Positions 36,404 to 46,199 of a DNA stretch of 62,136 bases are shown here, one piece after another. The translations under genes and the position numbers were made by a program. The stretch comes from Bacteroidetes bacterium HGW-Bacteroidetes-1 (lineage in GTDB: Bacteria > Bacteroidota > Bacteroidia > Bacteroidales > F082). The notes beneath the pieces are model-generated. The model worked only from the letters and a program-made list of their open reading frames with translations. It did no database searches and had not been told where the DNA came from. The stretch is taken from positions 1-62,136 of the forward strand of contig PHDU01000015.1 in the NCBI GenBank assembly GCA_002842755.1, given 5' to 3'. Numbering within the stretch: the first letter of the stretch is position 1; the number at the start of each line of letters is the position of its first letter.

Positions 36404-36844
36404 ATGAATTCAAGATACTGGGCCTATTTATTTGTACTGGTTCAATTTTCTTCATTATTTTTTATTCTAACAACGGCACCTGTTTTTGCAAGTTCTGATT
36501 GGGGAATTTTAGTAGAGATGGCGGGTGTTTTCGTTGGTCTGTTAGCCATTTACCAAATGCAAATTGGTAATTTTAATATTGCACCTTTGCCGAAGGCAGG
36601 CGGAAAACTTGTGACATCGGGCCTTTATAAATACGTTCGTCATCCAATGTATATGGCACAGCTTTTAGCTGCACTACCACTTATTGTAGATTACTTCAGC
36701 ATGATACGTCTTGCTCTTTGGCTGGCTCTGTTTATCAATTTGATCTTTAAACTTTACTATGAAGAAAGAAAACTCACGAATCAGTTTTCTGCTTACAAAG
36801 CATATATGGAAACAACATGGCGTCTCATACCTTTTGTTTATTAA
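36404..36844 (+). CDS. Isoprenylcysteine carboxyl methyltransferase-family membrane protein
   Basis: 146 residues from the ATG at 36404; an upstream in-frame extension would run through the structured leader and is rejected. Four membrane segments are visible. The C-terminal half has SGLYKYVRHPMYMAQLL and YYEERKLTNQFSAYKAYMET, the conserved RHPxY and EE core of ICMT and phospholipid methyltransferases, which use S-adenosylmethionine. The substrate in bacteria is generally unknown. It is a single gene with its own promoter and leader. Confidence 0.75.
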   Translation: MNSRYWAYLFVLVQFSSLFFILTTAPVFASSDWGILVEMAGVFVGLLAIYQMQIGNFNIAPLPKAGGKLVTSGLYKYVRHPMYMAQLLAALPLIVDYFSMIRLALWLALFINLIFKLYYEERKLTNQFSAYKAYMETTWRLIPFVY

Positions 36845-36983
36845 AACTGATTTGATATTGATTCGCAAACATTTTTAAGGAATTACATAAAATACAGATC
36901 TTATTAAAAATTTACAATTGAGAACAGGATAATACGCTTCTAAATCTCTTCAGCCGAATTGCAGTCAATACAGGTTAAAATAC

Positions 36984-36991
36984 TACATTTG
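36984..36991 (+). promoter_or_regulatory. -7 element of the tamL gene
   Basis: TACATTTG is an exact match; TTG at 36959-36961 lies 22 bases upstream. The start site would be at about 36997, only a dozen bases before the first possible non-ATG start codons. Confidence 0.5.
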
Positions 36992-37008
36992 TCAAGCTAA
37001 AATTTCTT

Positions 37009-39504
37009 TTGCACACAGTGATTTCGAACAATAAGTGGATACTTAAACATTTTACAACGCTTTTACAATGCGAAGGCCTTGATACATCTTTCGTGTTGAT
37101 TGCAAACCATTTTAAAATAAAAAATAACATCAACTTAGGTATTCAATCTTTCTTAAGTAAACGGATCTATCGATCCCTGTTTATTTTTATAACTATTGCC
37201 TTTATCCTATCGGGATGCACAGCTAAAAAATTTATTCCGAAAGACAAAATTCTTCTGCATAAGAATATCATTTCGATTGACGCAAAGCAAACCACTTTTG
37301 CAAAGTCAGACATTGCAATTCTGGCGGCTCAAAAACCCAATAAACATATTTTAGGTATGCGATTCAGACTTTGGGCCTATTATTTTTCTGAACCAAGAAC
37401 TGAAAAGAAATTTTGGAATTGGGTCAATACAAAGGTTGGAAAACCGCCCGTATATTATGATGCCCTTCTTACAAAAACCGCATCACAGCAAATGTCACGT
37501 TACTTGCATAATGTGGGGTATTTTAATAACAAGGTTGAATTTGAACTTATAAACAATAAGCATGTTAAGTACCTTATTAGCCCTTCACTGCCTTACCGTA
37601 TCGACTCCATAAGTTATTCTATACCTGACACTTTACTTGCTACATTCGTCAAAGAAGTTGAAAGCGAGTCTCTAATAAAAAGCGGAAAAGTTTACAATGC
37701 CTACACTCTGGATGATGAACGAGACAGAATCACCACTCACCTAAAAAATAACGGATATTATTTTTTTACCAAAGATTATATTCTTTTTGAGGTTGACAGC
37801 AATTTACAAAACAATCTAATCAACATCAATCAAAGAATTGAAAATCCGAAATCCAACAGTTTTAGTTTGGGAAGCCAATCCTCTGATAAACTTCATCAAC
37901 GTTATTTCATCAATCAGGTAAAATTATTTCCAACATACAATCCTTTTGTGAATACAAGCACTCCTTTTGATACAACAGTATTACTGGTAAAAAGAGAGGA
38001 CAAAAAAGAAAAATCAGTTCTTTATCTTTATTCTCAGGGTGACCCCCGTATAAAACCCGGCACTTTCAGTCAAGTGGTTCAAATATATGAAAATGAGGCT
38101 TTCAGTATCAAGAAGCTTCGACAAACCTACAAAGGACTGACCAACCTTAAACTCTATCGCGCCTCCAACATTACTTTTGATACAGCAGTTAACCGCATTA
38201 CATCAATTCATGATCCTGGAAACTGGATAGACTGCAACATTTACCTTCAGCGCAACAAAGTACACGCTTATTCAATAGAAATGGAAGGAACCAATTCAGG
38301 CGGTGATCTTGGAATTCGGGGGAGTCTGATCTATTCAAACACTAATTTATTCAGAGGAGCAGAGGTGCTCAGAATAAGGCTGAATGGTGGTATTGAGGCG
38401 CAGCGCCTTTCAGCTGTTTCGCTTGATAATCCTGAACTGGCAGGCTCCATATTCAATACTACTGAAGCAGGTATTGATGCCAATATCTATTTTCCTCGCT
38501 TTTTAAGCCCAATAAGACTTAGAAATTTCATTTATGATTATCAGCCAAAAACAAATTTAAATATCGGTTTTAGTTCACAAAACAGAATTAATTATCAACG
38601 TTATCTAATTAAGGGTGCTTTTGGTTATGACTGGATGACAAGCAATACAGTCAATCATATTTTAACCCCGATTAGCTTAAATTCTGTAAAGGTAAACCCA
38701 TCTGTGGCATTTCAGAAAATTCTTGATCAGGAAATCAATCAACGATATAAAGATCAGTATTCTGATCATTTGATTTTTAGTGCACGTTATAGTTTCATAT
38801 ACAATAATCAGAACATCAATAAATTAAACGATTTCTTTTATTATAGAATCAATGTTGAAAGTTCAGGAAATCTGGTTTCATTAATAAATAATACCCCGCT
38901 CCTGAAAAACAATGGAGAATATTACGAATTGTTTGGAATTCGTTATGCACAATTTTTCCGTGTAGATCAGGATTTCAGATACTACCATGTCATAAACCAA
39001 AACAATAAATTAGTTTTCAGAGCAGTTTTTGGAGCCGGCATTCCTTTTGGAAACTCAAGTGACCTGCCGTTTGAACGGAGTTTTTATTCAGGGGGAGCAA
39101 ATGGAATGAGGGGCTGGCAATACCGGCAATTAGGACCTGGCTCATTCAGTGACAGTATCAACATCGAACGAATCGGAGATTTACAGCTTGAGTTTAATGC
39201 AGAATATCGTTTTCCCATTTATGGATACCTTCAGGGAGCATTGTTTGCAGACGCTGGTAATATCTGGACACTGCAGGAAAAACCATACCTGAAAGATGGG
39301 GTTTTCAAAATCGATCAATTCTACAATGACATCGCAATCGATGCAGGATTCGGATTGAGATTAGATTTTTCTTTCTTCATTTTCCGACTTGATGCTGCTG
39401 TTCCTATTCATGACCCTGAAAAACCATTGAATGAACGCTGGCAATTTAACAATATCAAGCTGAAGAGATTCATTTGGAACTTTGGTATAGGATACCCATT
39501 TTGA
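37009..39504 (+). CDS. TamL-like outer-membrane lipoprotein of the BamA/TamA family
   Basis: About 831 residues. A lipoprotein signal, FIFITIAFILSGCTAKKF, puts the acylated Cys near residue 69. POTRA-like repeats follow. The C-terminal half is the 16-stranded BamA-type barrel, with GGANGMRGWQYRQLGPGSF (the RGF-type loop region), LEFNAEYRFPIYGYLQGALF, DAGNIW and GFGLRLDFSFFIFRLD. Bacteroidota carry such lipidated TamA relatives. No ATG occurs in frame before the lipobox, so translation must start at TTG 37009, GTG 37018 or a later TTG or GTG. The long segment before the hydrophobic core favours one of the later ones. The helicase start overlaps its stop. Confidence 0.82.
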   Translation: MHTVISNNKWILKHFTTLLQCEGLDTSFVLIANHFKIKNNINLGIQSFLSKRIYRSLFIFITIAFILSGCTAKKFIPKDKILLHKNIISIDAKQTTFAKSDIAILAAQKPNKHILGMRFRLWAYYFSEPRTEKKFWNWVNTKVGKPPVYYDALLTKTASQQMSRYLHNVGYFNNKVEFELINNKHVKYLISPSLPYRIDSISYSIPDTLLATFVKEVESESLIKSGKVYNAYTLDDERDRITTHLKNNGYYFFTKDYILFEVDSNLQNNLININQRIENPKSNSFSLGSQSSDKLHQRYFINQVKLFPTYNPFVNTSTPFDTTVLLVKREDKKEKSVLYLYSQGDPRIKPGTFSQVVQIYENEAFSIKKLRQTYKGLTNLKLYRASNITFDTAVNRITSIHDPGNWIDCNIYLQRNKVHAYSIEMEGTNSGGDLGIRGSLIYSNTNLFRGAEVLRIRLNGGIEAQRLSAVSLDNPELAGSIFNTTEAGIDANIYFPRFLSPIRLRNFIYDYQPKTNLNIGFSSQNRINYQRYLIKGAFGYDWMTSNTVNHILTPISLNSVKVNPSVAFQKILDQEINQRYKDQYSDHLIFSARYSFIYNNQNINKLNDFFYYRINVESSGNLVSLINNTPLLKNNGEYYELFGIRYAQFFRVDQDFRYYHVINQNNKLVFRAVFGAGIPFGNSSDLPFERSFYSGGANGMRGWQYRQLGPGSFSDSINIERIGDLQLEFNAEYRFPIYGYLQGALFADAGNIWTLQEKPYLKDGVFKIDQFYNDIAIDAGFGLRLDFSFFIFRLDAAVPIHDPEKPLNERWQFNNIKLKRFIWNFGIGYPF

Positions 39505-40946
39505 TGAACAGACTGGAAGTAACGCAGCAGCTGAAACAGTCCTTTGGTCATGTGCCTACAAAAGGACAAGAAATAGCGATGCAACAACTTTCAGCGTTTC
39601 TATTGTCCTTAAAACCAAATCCATTGTATTTACTGAAAGGATATGCAGGGACAGGCAAGACATCACTCGTTTCAGCGCTCGTTAAAACACTTCCATCCAT
39701 TCAAATGCGATTCATTCTTTTGGCTCCCACCGGAAGGGCAGCCAAAGTTTTAAGCGCTTACAGCGGATTCTTTGCCTCAACAATTCATAGAAAAATATAC
39801 TTACAAACACAATTACCCGACGGAAGCCGAAAAATTGTTTGTGGAAACAATAAACATAAGCATACTGTTTTCATTGTGGATGAGGCTTCCATGATTGCTG
39901 ACAACACCTCTGAAAACGGTTCGTATGGAGGCAGAAATCTCCTTGACGATCTTATGCAATATATAGCAGAAGGAGAAAATTGCAGATTATTACTCATCGG
40001 TGATCATGCACAACTCCCGCCAGTAGGACTGGATATCAGTCCGGCACTTGATCTCCAATTGTTGAAAGCAAGCTACGCTGTCACCGCTGCATCCTTTGAA
40101 TTAACAGAGGTTATGCGACAAGCACTCAACTCTGGTATTCTTTACAATGCCACACAATTAAGAATTAAACTCGCAAACGGAGACTTTTCGCTGCCTTTGC
40201 TTGATGTGAATAATTACAACGATGTAAAAAAAGTTGATGGTGATCAACTTGAAGATTTGATGCACGAAGCATTTGGAAACAGAGATTTTAGCAAGGCTGT
40301 AATCGTATGCCGGTCAAACCGGCGGGCCAATATGTATAATCAGGCCATAAGACAGAGAATTCTTGGTATGGAGGACGAATTATCTTCAGGAGATTTATTA
40401 ATGGCTGTAAAAAACAATTATTTCTGGCTTGAGCAGAATGAAGGAGGTGGATTCATTGCCAATGGAGATATTTTCGAAGTGACACGCATCAGTCATTTTG
40501 AAGAAATGTATGATTTTCATTTCGCAGATGCAGAAGTTCGTTTTCTCGATTATCCTGATCAACCAACTTTTCAGCTAAAAATTTTAATGGAAACCCTGAT
40601 GCTGGATGGACCTTCCCTCAGCGAGGCTTCATTTCGTCAATTAGCATCAAAAATTGAGGAAGACTATTTTGATGAGTCTAACCGAAAAAAGCGTTACGCC
40701 TTAATGAAATCAAACCCTTATTTCAATGCATTGCAGGTTAAGTTTGCTTATGCCCTTACTTGTCACAAAACACAAGGAGGACAATGGCCTACAATTTTCC
40801 TCGATTCAGGAATCAATAATTTGGAACAACTCGACATTAGTTACTTAAGATGGCTTTACACGGCTATAACGCGTGCCTCTGAACAAGTTTACCTGCTCAA
40901 TTTCATTGATGATTTTTTCAAAGAAGAATCCATTTCAGAAGCATAA
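39504..40946 (+). CDS. RecD-like ATP-dependent DNA helicase
   Basis: 480 residues from the ATG that overlaps the tamL stop by one base (TGATG). Motifs in order: LLKGYAGTGKTSLVSALV (Walker A), LAPTGRAAKVL, FIVDEASMIAD (Walker B), LLIGDHAQLPPVG, FELTEVMRQ, and near the end YALTCHKTQGGQWPTIFLD and YLRWLYTAITRASEQVYLL (UvrD/RecD C-terminal motifs V and VI). It is shorter than exonuclease V alpha subunits and has no RecB or RecC neighbour, as in RecD2-type or stand-alone helicases. Confidence 0.88.
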   Translation: MNRLEVTQQLKQSFGHVPTKGQEIAMQQLSAFLLSLKPNPLYLLKGYAGTGKTSLVSALVKTLPSIQMRFILLAPTGRAAKVLSAYSGFFASTIHRKIYLQTQLPDGSRKIVCGNNKHKHTVFIVDEASMIADNTSENGSYGGRNLLDDLMQYIAEGENCRLLLIGDHAQLPPVGLDISPALDLQLLKASYAVTAASFELTEVMRQALNSGILYNATQLRIKLANGDFSLPLLDVNNYNDVKKVDGDQLEDLMHEAFGNRDFSKAVIVCRSNRRANMYNQAIRQRILGMEDELSSGDLLMAVKNNYFWLEQNEGGGFIANGDIFEVTRISHFEEMYDFHFADAEVRFLDYPDQPTFQLKILMETLMLDGPSLSEASFRQLASKIEEDYFDESNRKKRYALMKSNPYFNALQVKFAYALTCHKTQGGQWPTIFLDSGINNLEQLDISYLRWLYTAITRASEQVYLLNFIDDFFKEESISEA

Positions 40947-40978
40947 AAAAGGAGTCATTTCTGAATGACTCCTTTTTT
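40945..40978. terminator. Bidirectional terminator between the helicase gene and porV
   Basis: Fifteen-base perfect arms (40945-40959 and 40964-40978) containing AGGAGTCATT surround a TCTG loop. An A-run starts and a T-run ends the structure, so it can stop both the plus-strand helicase and minus-strand porV transcripts. Its first base overlaps the helicase stop codon. Confidence 0.88.
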
Positions 40979-41029
40979 ATATTTCAAACTGAAAAGTTGC
41001 TAAAGTCGATATAATTTTGAAAAAAAGCT

Positions 41030-42250
41030 TTACTTCTTTGCTTTTGTTGCAGCATCGAGATCAAACGTGAGTGCAAAACGTAAAGTATTCTGAAGCGGGT
41101 TATTTCTTGAATCGATTGGAATCAAATAAGAAAAGTCAAGTCCGAAAACATTATATCTTAATCCGGCACCAAGTGTAAAGAATTTTCTATTTCCTTTGGT
41201 TTTGTCTTCATAAAAAAATCCGCCACGGATTGCAAATGCCTGATTGTACCAGTATTCTGTTCCGATGGAATAACTCAATTCGCGCATTTCTTCGGGAAAA
41301 CCACCTGGAGCATCGTAAAAAGATTGTAACATTCCGGCTACAACAGAAACCTCATTATCCATTCCATCTAAAATTTCATATTTATCAGTCCCAGGAACCA
41401 AAATTGGTTGTCCGGTGATAGAATCACGTTTATAGAGCGGAGGAGTTGGCACTAGTAATTTATTAACATCAATGGAGAAAGATATTTGATTATACTCATC
41501 AATATCAAGTTTGAGTGTTGGCCCAAATCTAAGGCTGGTTGGAATAAAATCTTTTTTAATACTGGCTGAGCTATAACCTAATTTGTTCCCGATGTTAGAA
41601 ATATTAATACCCCATGCAAAACTGGACTCGATATCCCTAAACCAAACAACTTCTCTTTCATAATAAACAGCCACATCGGCTGCAACTGAAATACCAGCAG
41701 AAGTTGATGCTCCTCCAACACTCTGACCCAATGTCAGATTCGAATAAATAAACCGGCCAGCCACAGCTCCGGAAAGATAATCAGTAAGTTTTCGTGAATA
41801 GGTTGCGTCAAGCGCCCATTCGCTGGGACGGTAAGTTCCCAGATCACCTCCCTGGTCATTCGTAAATTGAATATCACCAAGTGTAAAAAAACGCAAAGTG
41901 GCTGCCACGGATGACATATTATCGATCCTTTTTGCAAATGCTAAATAAGCAAGATTCATGTCAGGAACAAGGTTTCTCAACCAGGGACTGTATGACAACC
42001 CAACACTCATATCTGATGACATTACAGCATATTTTGCCGGATTCCAATGCATTGAGTAAACATCAGGCTCTGATGAAACACCAACATCACCCATTGAACC
42101 GGCCCTTGCATCAGGTGCAATCATTAGAAAAGGAACTGAAGTAGTGATAACGTTAAGTGTGTTGCGTCCTGACAATTCCTGATAGGTTTGAGCCTCAGTA
42201 AATGTACTTATGGCAATCAGCATAGCCAATAAAATTGCTTTAAACTTCAT
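41030..42250 (-). CDS. porV: Type IX secretion outer-membrane protein PorV
   Basis: 406 residues from the Met at 42250 (an earlier frame start adds 16 residues without signal-peptide character). The signal peptide MKFKAILLAMLIAISTFTEA is followed by FLMIAPDARAGSMGDVGVSS and YSMHWNPAKYA, the PorV hallmark, then a FadL-like beta barrel ending FDLDAATKAKK. PorV shuttles cargo proteins from the translocon to the PorU sortase. It lies 82 bases downstream of the second porU, on the same strand. Confidence 0.9.
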   Translation of the reverse strand: MKFKAILLAMLIAISTFTEAQTYQELSGRNTLNVITTSVPFLMIAPDARAGSMGDVGVSSEPDVYSMHWNPAKYAVMSSDMSVGLSYSPWLRNLVPDMNLAYLAFAKRIDNMSSVAATLRFFTLGDIQFTNDQGGDLGTYRPSEWALDATYSRKLTDYLSGAVAGRFIYSNLTLGQSVGGASTSAGISVAADVAVYYEREVVWFRDIESSFAWGINISNIGNKLGYSSASIKKDFIPTSLRFGPTLKLDIDEYNQISFSIDVNKLLVPTPPLYKRDSITGQPILVPGTDKYEILDGMDNEVSVVAGMLQSFYDAPGGFPEEMRELSYSIGTEYWYNQAFAIRGGFFYEDKTKGNRKFFTLGAGLRYNVFGLDFSYLIPIDSRNNPLQNTLRFALTFDLDAATKAKK

Positions 42251-42332
42251 ACGAATTTGCGTGATATTGTGATTTAATATGGATGCTAAACGAAACATAA
42301 TTTAGTTTATTGTTTACAAAAAAAACAGAAAA

Positions 42333-45300
42333 TTAATTCTTCGAAAAAATAAAACGTTGATAAACGGATGCTGTTTTCCCCTGAGCGTCCCTTACACTAA
42401 GCCTATAAACATACAAACCAGGAGAAAGTTTTCTGCCCGATGCATCTTTTCCATCCCAGCGAACAGGTTCCGATCTACTTCCTTCTGTAATCGACTTTTC
42501 ATTCAGGCTTGTAACCCAACCTCCCATTTGATTAAAGATATCAATTTGAATATCAAGTAATTCATTTGGTTTATTATGAGAAAAAACAAACTTGGTTTCC
42601 TCAGCAAAAGGGTTTGGATAATTTATTACTTCCCTTATGGAAACACCAGCATTTTGATCAACTACAAACCAAATCTCTTTTTCAGATGAGTTGTTATGCA
42701 GGTCCCATGCTTTAATTTTTATTTTATGAACACCGTTTTCCAGATCAATCAAAGGAAAAATAAATGAACCTGAATTTGAATTATCGAAAGAAGTTTCAAA
42801 CAGATGATTTACAATAAATTTCTCAATCACTTCACTTTCATGCGTCAAAACAATGTCTCTGCCAATGCTGGTTCCAAGAAAGTGAATTCCTTGCGGGTCT
42901 GAAATCTGAACATAGATAACCGCATCTGATGAAGCATAATCACCATTTTCAAAATTTTTATCATTTGCAAAAAGGATAATTTCGGGACCAGTGGCATCGA
43001 GTGCAACAGTTTCATCAAATCCTCCAACAACCATTTTGTCATAATAACCTCCGGCATCCCTGAAATCGACTGTATCTATCGCATAGAAACTGATTTTTGA
43101 TTTTCCGAATTGATATGCAATATCCCTTGGTAGTTTAAAAGTCAGCTCAAAACGTCCGTTTATTACAGTGACTCTGCCACGGTAAAGAAGTTTATCGAAG
43201 TAGGTAAACAATGCCACCTGACTTGATTGATCATTCGCCAATGTTTTGTAAGAGGTTTTTTTATCAAACATCTTAGGGAAAAGATGCCCGTTAAATCCTT
43301 CCAAAATTGTTCCATCTCTGTCGTTAATATAGCCTTCAAGTTTTACTTCAGCCATGGCTCCCAGTGTATCGGTGGGAGCGGGTAAAATCTGACTATTAAA
43401 TTTTGTAACTGTAACTTCATACTTGGGATAGGTAAGTCGCAGGGCAGGATCACCGAGTAAAACAAAATTATAAACATAAGTGCTTGTAGGATTTTTACTG
43501 GCACGTATGATATCGCCTAATCGATTAATTTCACTTTTATCGGAAGAAAACATGGTTGCATATACTCTTCTGTTGATAGCAAAGTTAGAATGAGCAAATG
43601 CAAGGCGTGTGGTCGTCATAAGGGCAATGCCACCCCCGTTGGAATTAAGCAACAACTGTTCTCCGGCAGAAACAAAGGCAGGATTATCAAAACGGCTGAA
43701 CTCGCAAGTTGCCGTAATAAAAAAAGGCATCCGATCAAAATTATTCAAATTCTCGATCTCAGATATTGTAAAAACTTTTTCGTCAGAAAGGCCTGTAATT
43801 CCTCCATGACCCGTATAATTAATGATGAGAGAGCCATCATGAATCTCACTCAGAAGTGTAGTGTTGGCATCAGGATACCTGTATCCACCCGGAACAGAAA
43901 TTCGCTTGTAAGAATCAAGATATATTTTTCTGATATTAAGATTTACATAGGCCGTATCAACTTGTTTGGCTAGAGTCTCCGCCTGATTTAAATGCAGATT
44001 TGTGTCTTTATCATCTGCCACGAATGTAATTTTGTTCCTCCATTCACCCATTTGAGACCTTTGTTCATCAAGATAATGCTGTACTTTTTTAACCATTATG
44101 TCAGCATCATGAGCATTTGCCACTGGGAAACGGCCAATGCCTAAATCGAGAATCCCGTCCATTTCATTCCCTTCATTTGGACCCATGAGTCCAAAATAAT
44201 CATCGCTGACAAAGCTTTGAGTTTCAACCAGTGAACCCGTCCCTTGATAAGTTGGAACAAAATTAGCTTTATTAAACAAAATATTTTTATAGTCGTAGGA
44301 AGCATCTCCAAATAGCAATACATATTTTAGTTGTTGATCACTACGAAGGTAAACCATTCGTATGAAGTCACGAATTGCAGTTACATCGGGAATTCCACTG
44401 CCAAATTCATTGTAAATTTCATTCACATTGATAACCGTGCTTACCAGTCCGTCGTCCTCATAATGCGTTTGTGCAAGCTCGTGTGCGTTATCAATAAAAT
44501 CAGGATGTGCGATGATAAGCATGTCACAACTTTCTATAGCATGCAGGTTTTGATTGGTTATCATCTCGAATGAACCAATGTCTTTGGTGTCAGAAATGCT
44601 AAATAATATATATTCCCGCAATGAATCGGTAGCAACTTTGAAGTTGATTTGCCCCTCTGAATAATCGAATTCCTGTTTTTTTACCATTAATGGATCCGTA
44701 ACATCCCAAAGAAATAAATTCTCATTGCAATCTGAGATTCTGAAAAGACTAATCACTTCTGAACCGACAGATTCCGGGTTTCTGAATTTTAGGTGTACAT
44801 TTTCATAATTGAGATAACGCCAGCTGTTCAGGCGAATATAATTCAGCCAGCCCATTGAGTTGTCATTTTCTGCCTGAATTGAAACTTCAACATCTATCTG
44901 ATCACTATCTGTTAAAAAGCTTGCAGACTGGTAACTATCCCGTGCATGAACAGCATTGGTTGGTCCAAGCTGAAGTAACATCGTTGGATTTACAAGTTGC
45001 TGCCCATTGGCCTGAGCGCTAAAATAAAATGATTCACTGATGGACCTGCCAGCAAAATGAATATCAAAGTAAGCAGGACGTTCAATTACCCTATTCGGAA
45101 AATTGAAAATAAAATTTCGATTGGGATGGTTCTTTGTAAACTCTTCTCCAAACCATTCTTTACCAGACTTTATAAGATTTTCTAAATCCCTCTCATGATA
45201 TTGCCGATCTAAAAAAGTTGTAATTTCTCTTGAAGAAGCAAGATTCGACTGAGGTTTGGATTGAATACGCTTCCCCTGTGCATCCGACTTTACATTTAGA

Positions 45301-46199
45301 AAATAGAAGGTTGTATCAGAATAATAGTTGACTGCGTGTTTGAAGCGGGTGTTATACTGCACATAACTCCACTTTATTGGGCTTTCAGCATAAAAATAGA
45401 TTGCGTCTTCAGAATCGAAACTGCCGTCTGATTCTCCAGCTACCATGATGCTATTTTCAAACAAATCATCATAACGGGAAATACTGTTCTGTTCAGGCAA
45501 CATATAACCGCCATTCCCAAAAATTCCAATATTGCGTGGATCAATTTCATCAGGTTGTAAACCCATAAGTGCTAAATCATCATAGCCAATTTTATAAACG
45601 CCGCTTTCTGTAACTCCTATCCTAATCCATTGTCCCTCGCTCAGTACTGACTGGTCAGCAAACAATGGAGGTGAATCACCATCAATGATGGGTTCAGGAA
45701 AAGCCTTAAAAACGATCGTTGCGTCTATCAGACGTTCGAATTGATTGTTTGCACTTCGCAATGGCAAAAGTTGTAACTGATAAATAGCAGTACCATTGCT
45801 GACATTTTCAAACATTCTCCAAATAAACTCTTTTTGCGCTGAGAAAAGGTCAACAGGCTCATTTCCTGCTTCATAATACAATGTATCAAAACTTCTTACT
45901 ATAACCTGAATCTCATCTGGTCTGAACCCATTCGGTAAATCAAGAGGAATAGCAATCCATGGCAGTAAACCTGTTTGTGGACGTGTGACGGCATCTTCAA
46001 TCCAAAGCGTTTCGATTGTTGCACCACTACTCAGATTGACCTGATTGTTCTGTTCCCATTTTACATGAATTGGGATAGTATCATTTTCTGCTGTCAAATA
46101 AAACGGACTAAGGCAAAATAAAATCATTGCAACATTTCTTAGCCGCCAGAAAAATCCAGCAGAAAAAAAGTTAAAAAACAATGATAAATATAATTTCAT
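42333..46199 (-). CDS. porU: PorU-type sortase, second tandem copy
   Basis: 1288 residues. The gingipain-like C25 peptidase core carries the catalytic His in INYTGHGGITGLSDEK (about 795) and Cys in FITATCEFSRFDNP (about 832). It ends with an FlgD-like domain and sorting region (NYPNPFAEETKFVFSHNKP, then WDGKDASGRKLSPGLYVYRL). PorU removes the C-terminal signal of type IX cargo and attaches the cargo to the surface. Its start codon directly abuts the stop of the upstream paralogue, so they are one transcript with porV. Both catalytic residues are present, so it is not a decayed copy. Confidence 0.88.
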   Translation of the reverse strand: MKLYLSLFFNFFSAGFFWRLRNVAMILFCLSPFYLTAENDTIPIHVKWEQNNQVNLSSGATIETLWIEDAVTRPQTGLLPWIAIPLDLPNGFRPDEIQVIVRSFDTLYYEAGNEPVDLFSAQKEFIWRMFENVSNGTAIYQLQLLPLRSANNQFERLIDATIVFKAFPEPIIDGDSPPLFADQSVLSEGQWIRIGVTESGVYKIGYDDLALMGLQPDEIDPRNIGIFGNGGYMLPEQNSISRYDDLFENSIMVAGESDGSFDSEDAIYFYAESPIKWSYVQYNTRFKHAVNYYSDTTFYFLNVKSDAQGKRIQSKPQSNLASSREITTFLDRQYHERDLENLIKSGKEWFGEEFTKNHPNRNFIFNFPNRVIERPAYFDIHFAGRSISESFYFSAQANGQQLVNPTMLLQLGPTNAVHARDSYQSASFLTDSDQIDVEVSIQAENDNSMGWLNYIRLNSWRYLNYENVHLKFRNPESVGSEVISLFRISDCNENLFLWDVTDPLMVKKQEFDYSEGQINFKVATDSLREYILFSISDTKDIGSFEMITNQNLHAIESCDMLIIAHPDFIDNAHELAQTHYEDDGLVSTVINVNEIYNEFGSGIPDVTAIRDFIRMVYLRSDQQLKYVLLFGDASYDYKNILFNKANFVPTYQGTGSLVETQSFVSDDYFGLMGPNEGNEMDGILDLGIGRFPVANAHDADIMVKKVQHYLDEQRSQMGEWRNKITFVADDKDTNLHLNQAETLAKQVDTAYVNLNIRKIYLDSYKRISVPGGYRYPDANTTLLSEIHDGSLIINYTGHGGITGLSDEKVFTISEIENLNNFDRMPFFITATCEFSRFDNPAFVSAGEQLLLNSNGGGIALMTTTRLAFAHSNFAINRRVYATMFSSDKSEINRLGDIIRASKNPTSTYVYNFVLLGDPALRLTYPKYEVTVTKFNSQILPAPTDTLGAMAEVKLEGYINDRDGTILEGFNGHLFPKMFDKKTSYKTLANDQSSQVALFTYFDKLLYRGRVTVINGRFELTFKLPRDIAYQFGKSKISFYAIDTVDFRDAGGYYDKMVVGGFDETVALDATGPEIILFANDKNFENGDYASSDAVIYVQISDPQGIHFLGTSIGRDIVLTHESEVIEKFIVNHLFETSFDNSNSGSFIFPLIDLENGVHKIKIKAWDLHNNSSEKEIWFVVDQNAGVSIREVINYPNPFAEETKFVFSHNKPNELLDIQIDIFNQMGGWVTSLNEKSITEGSRSEPVRWDGKDASGRKLSPGLYVYRLSVRDAQGKTASVYQRFIFSKN

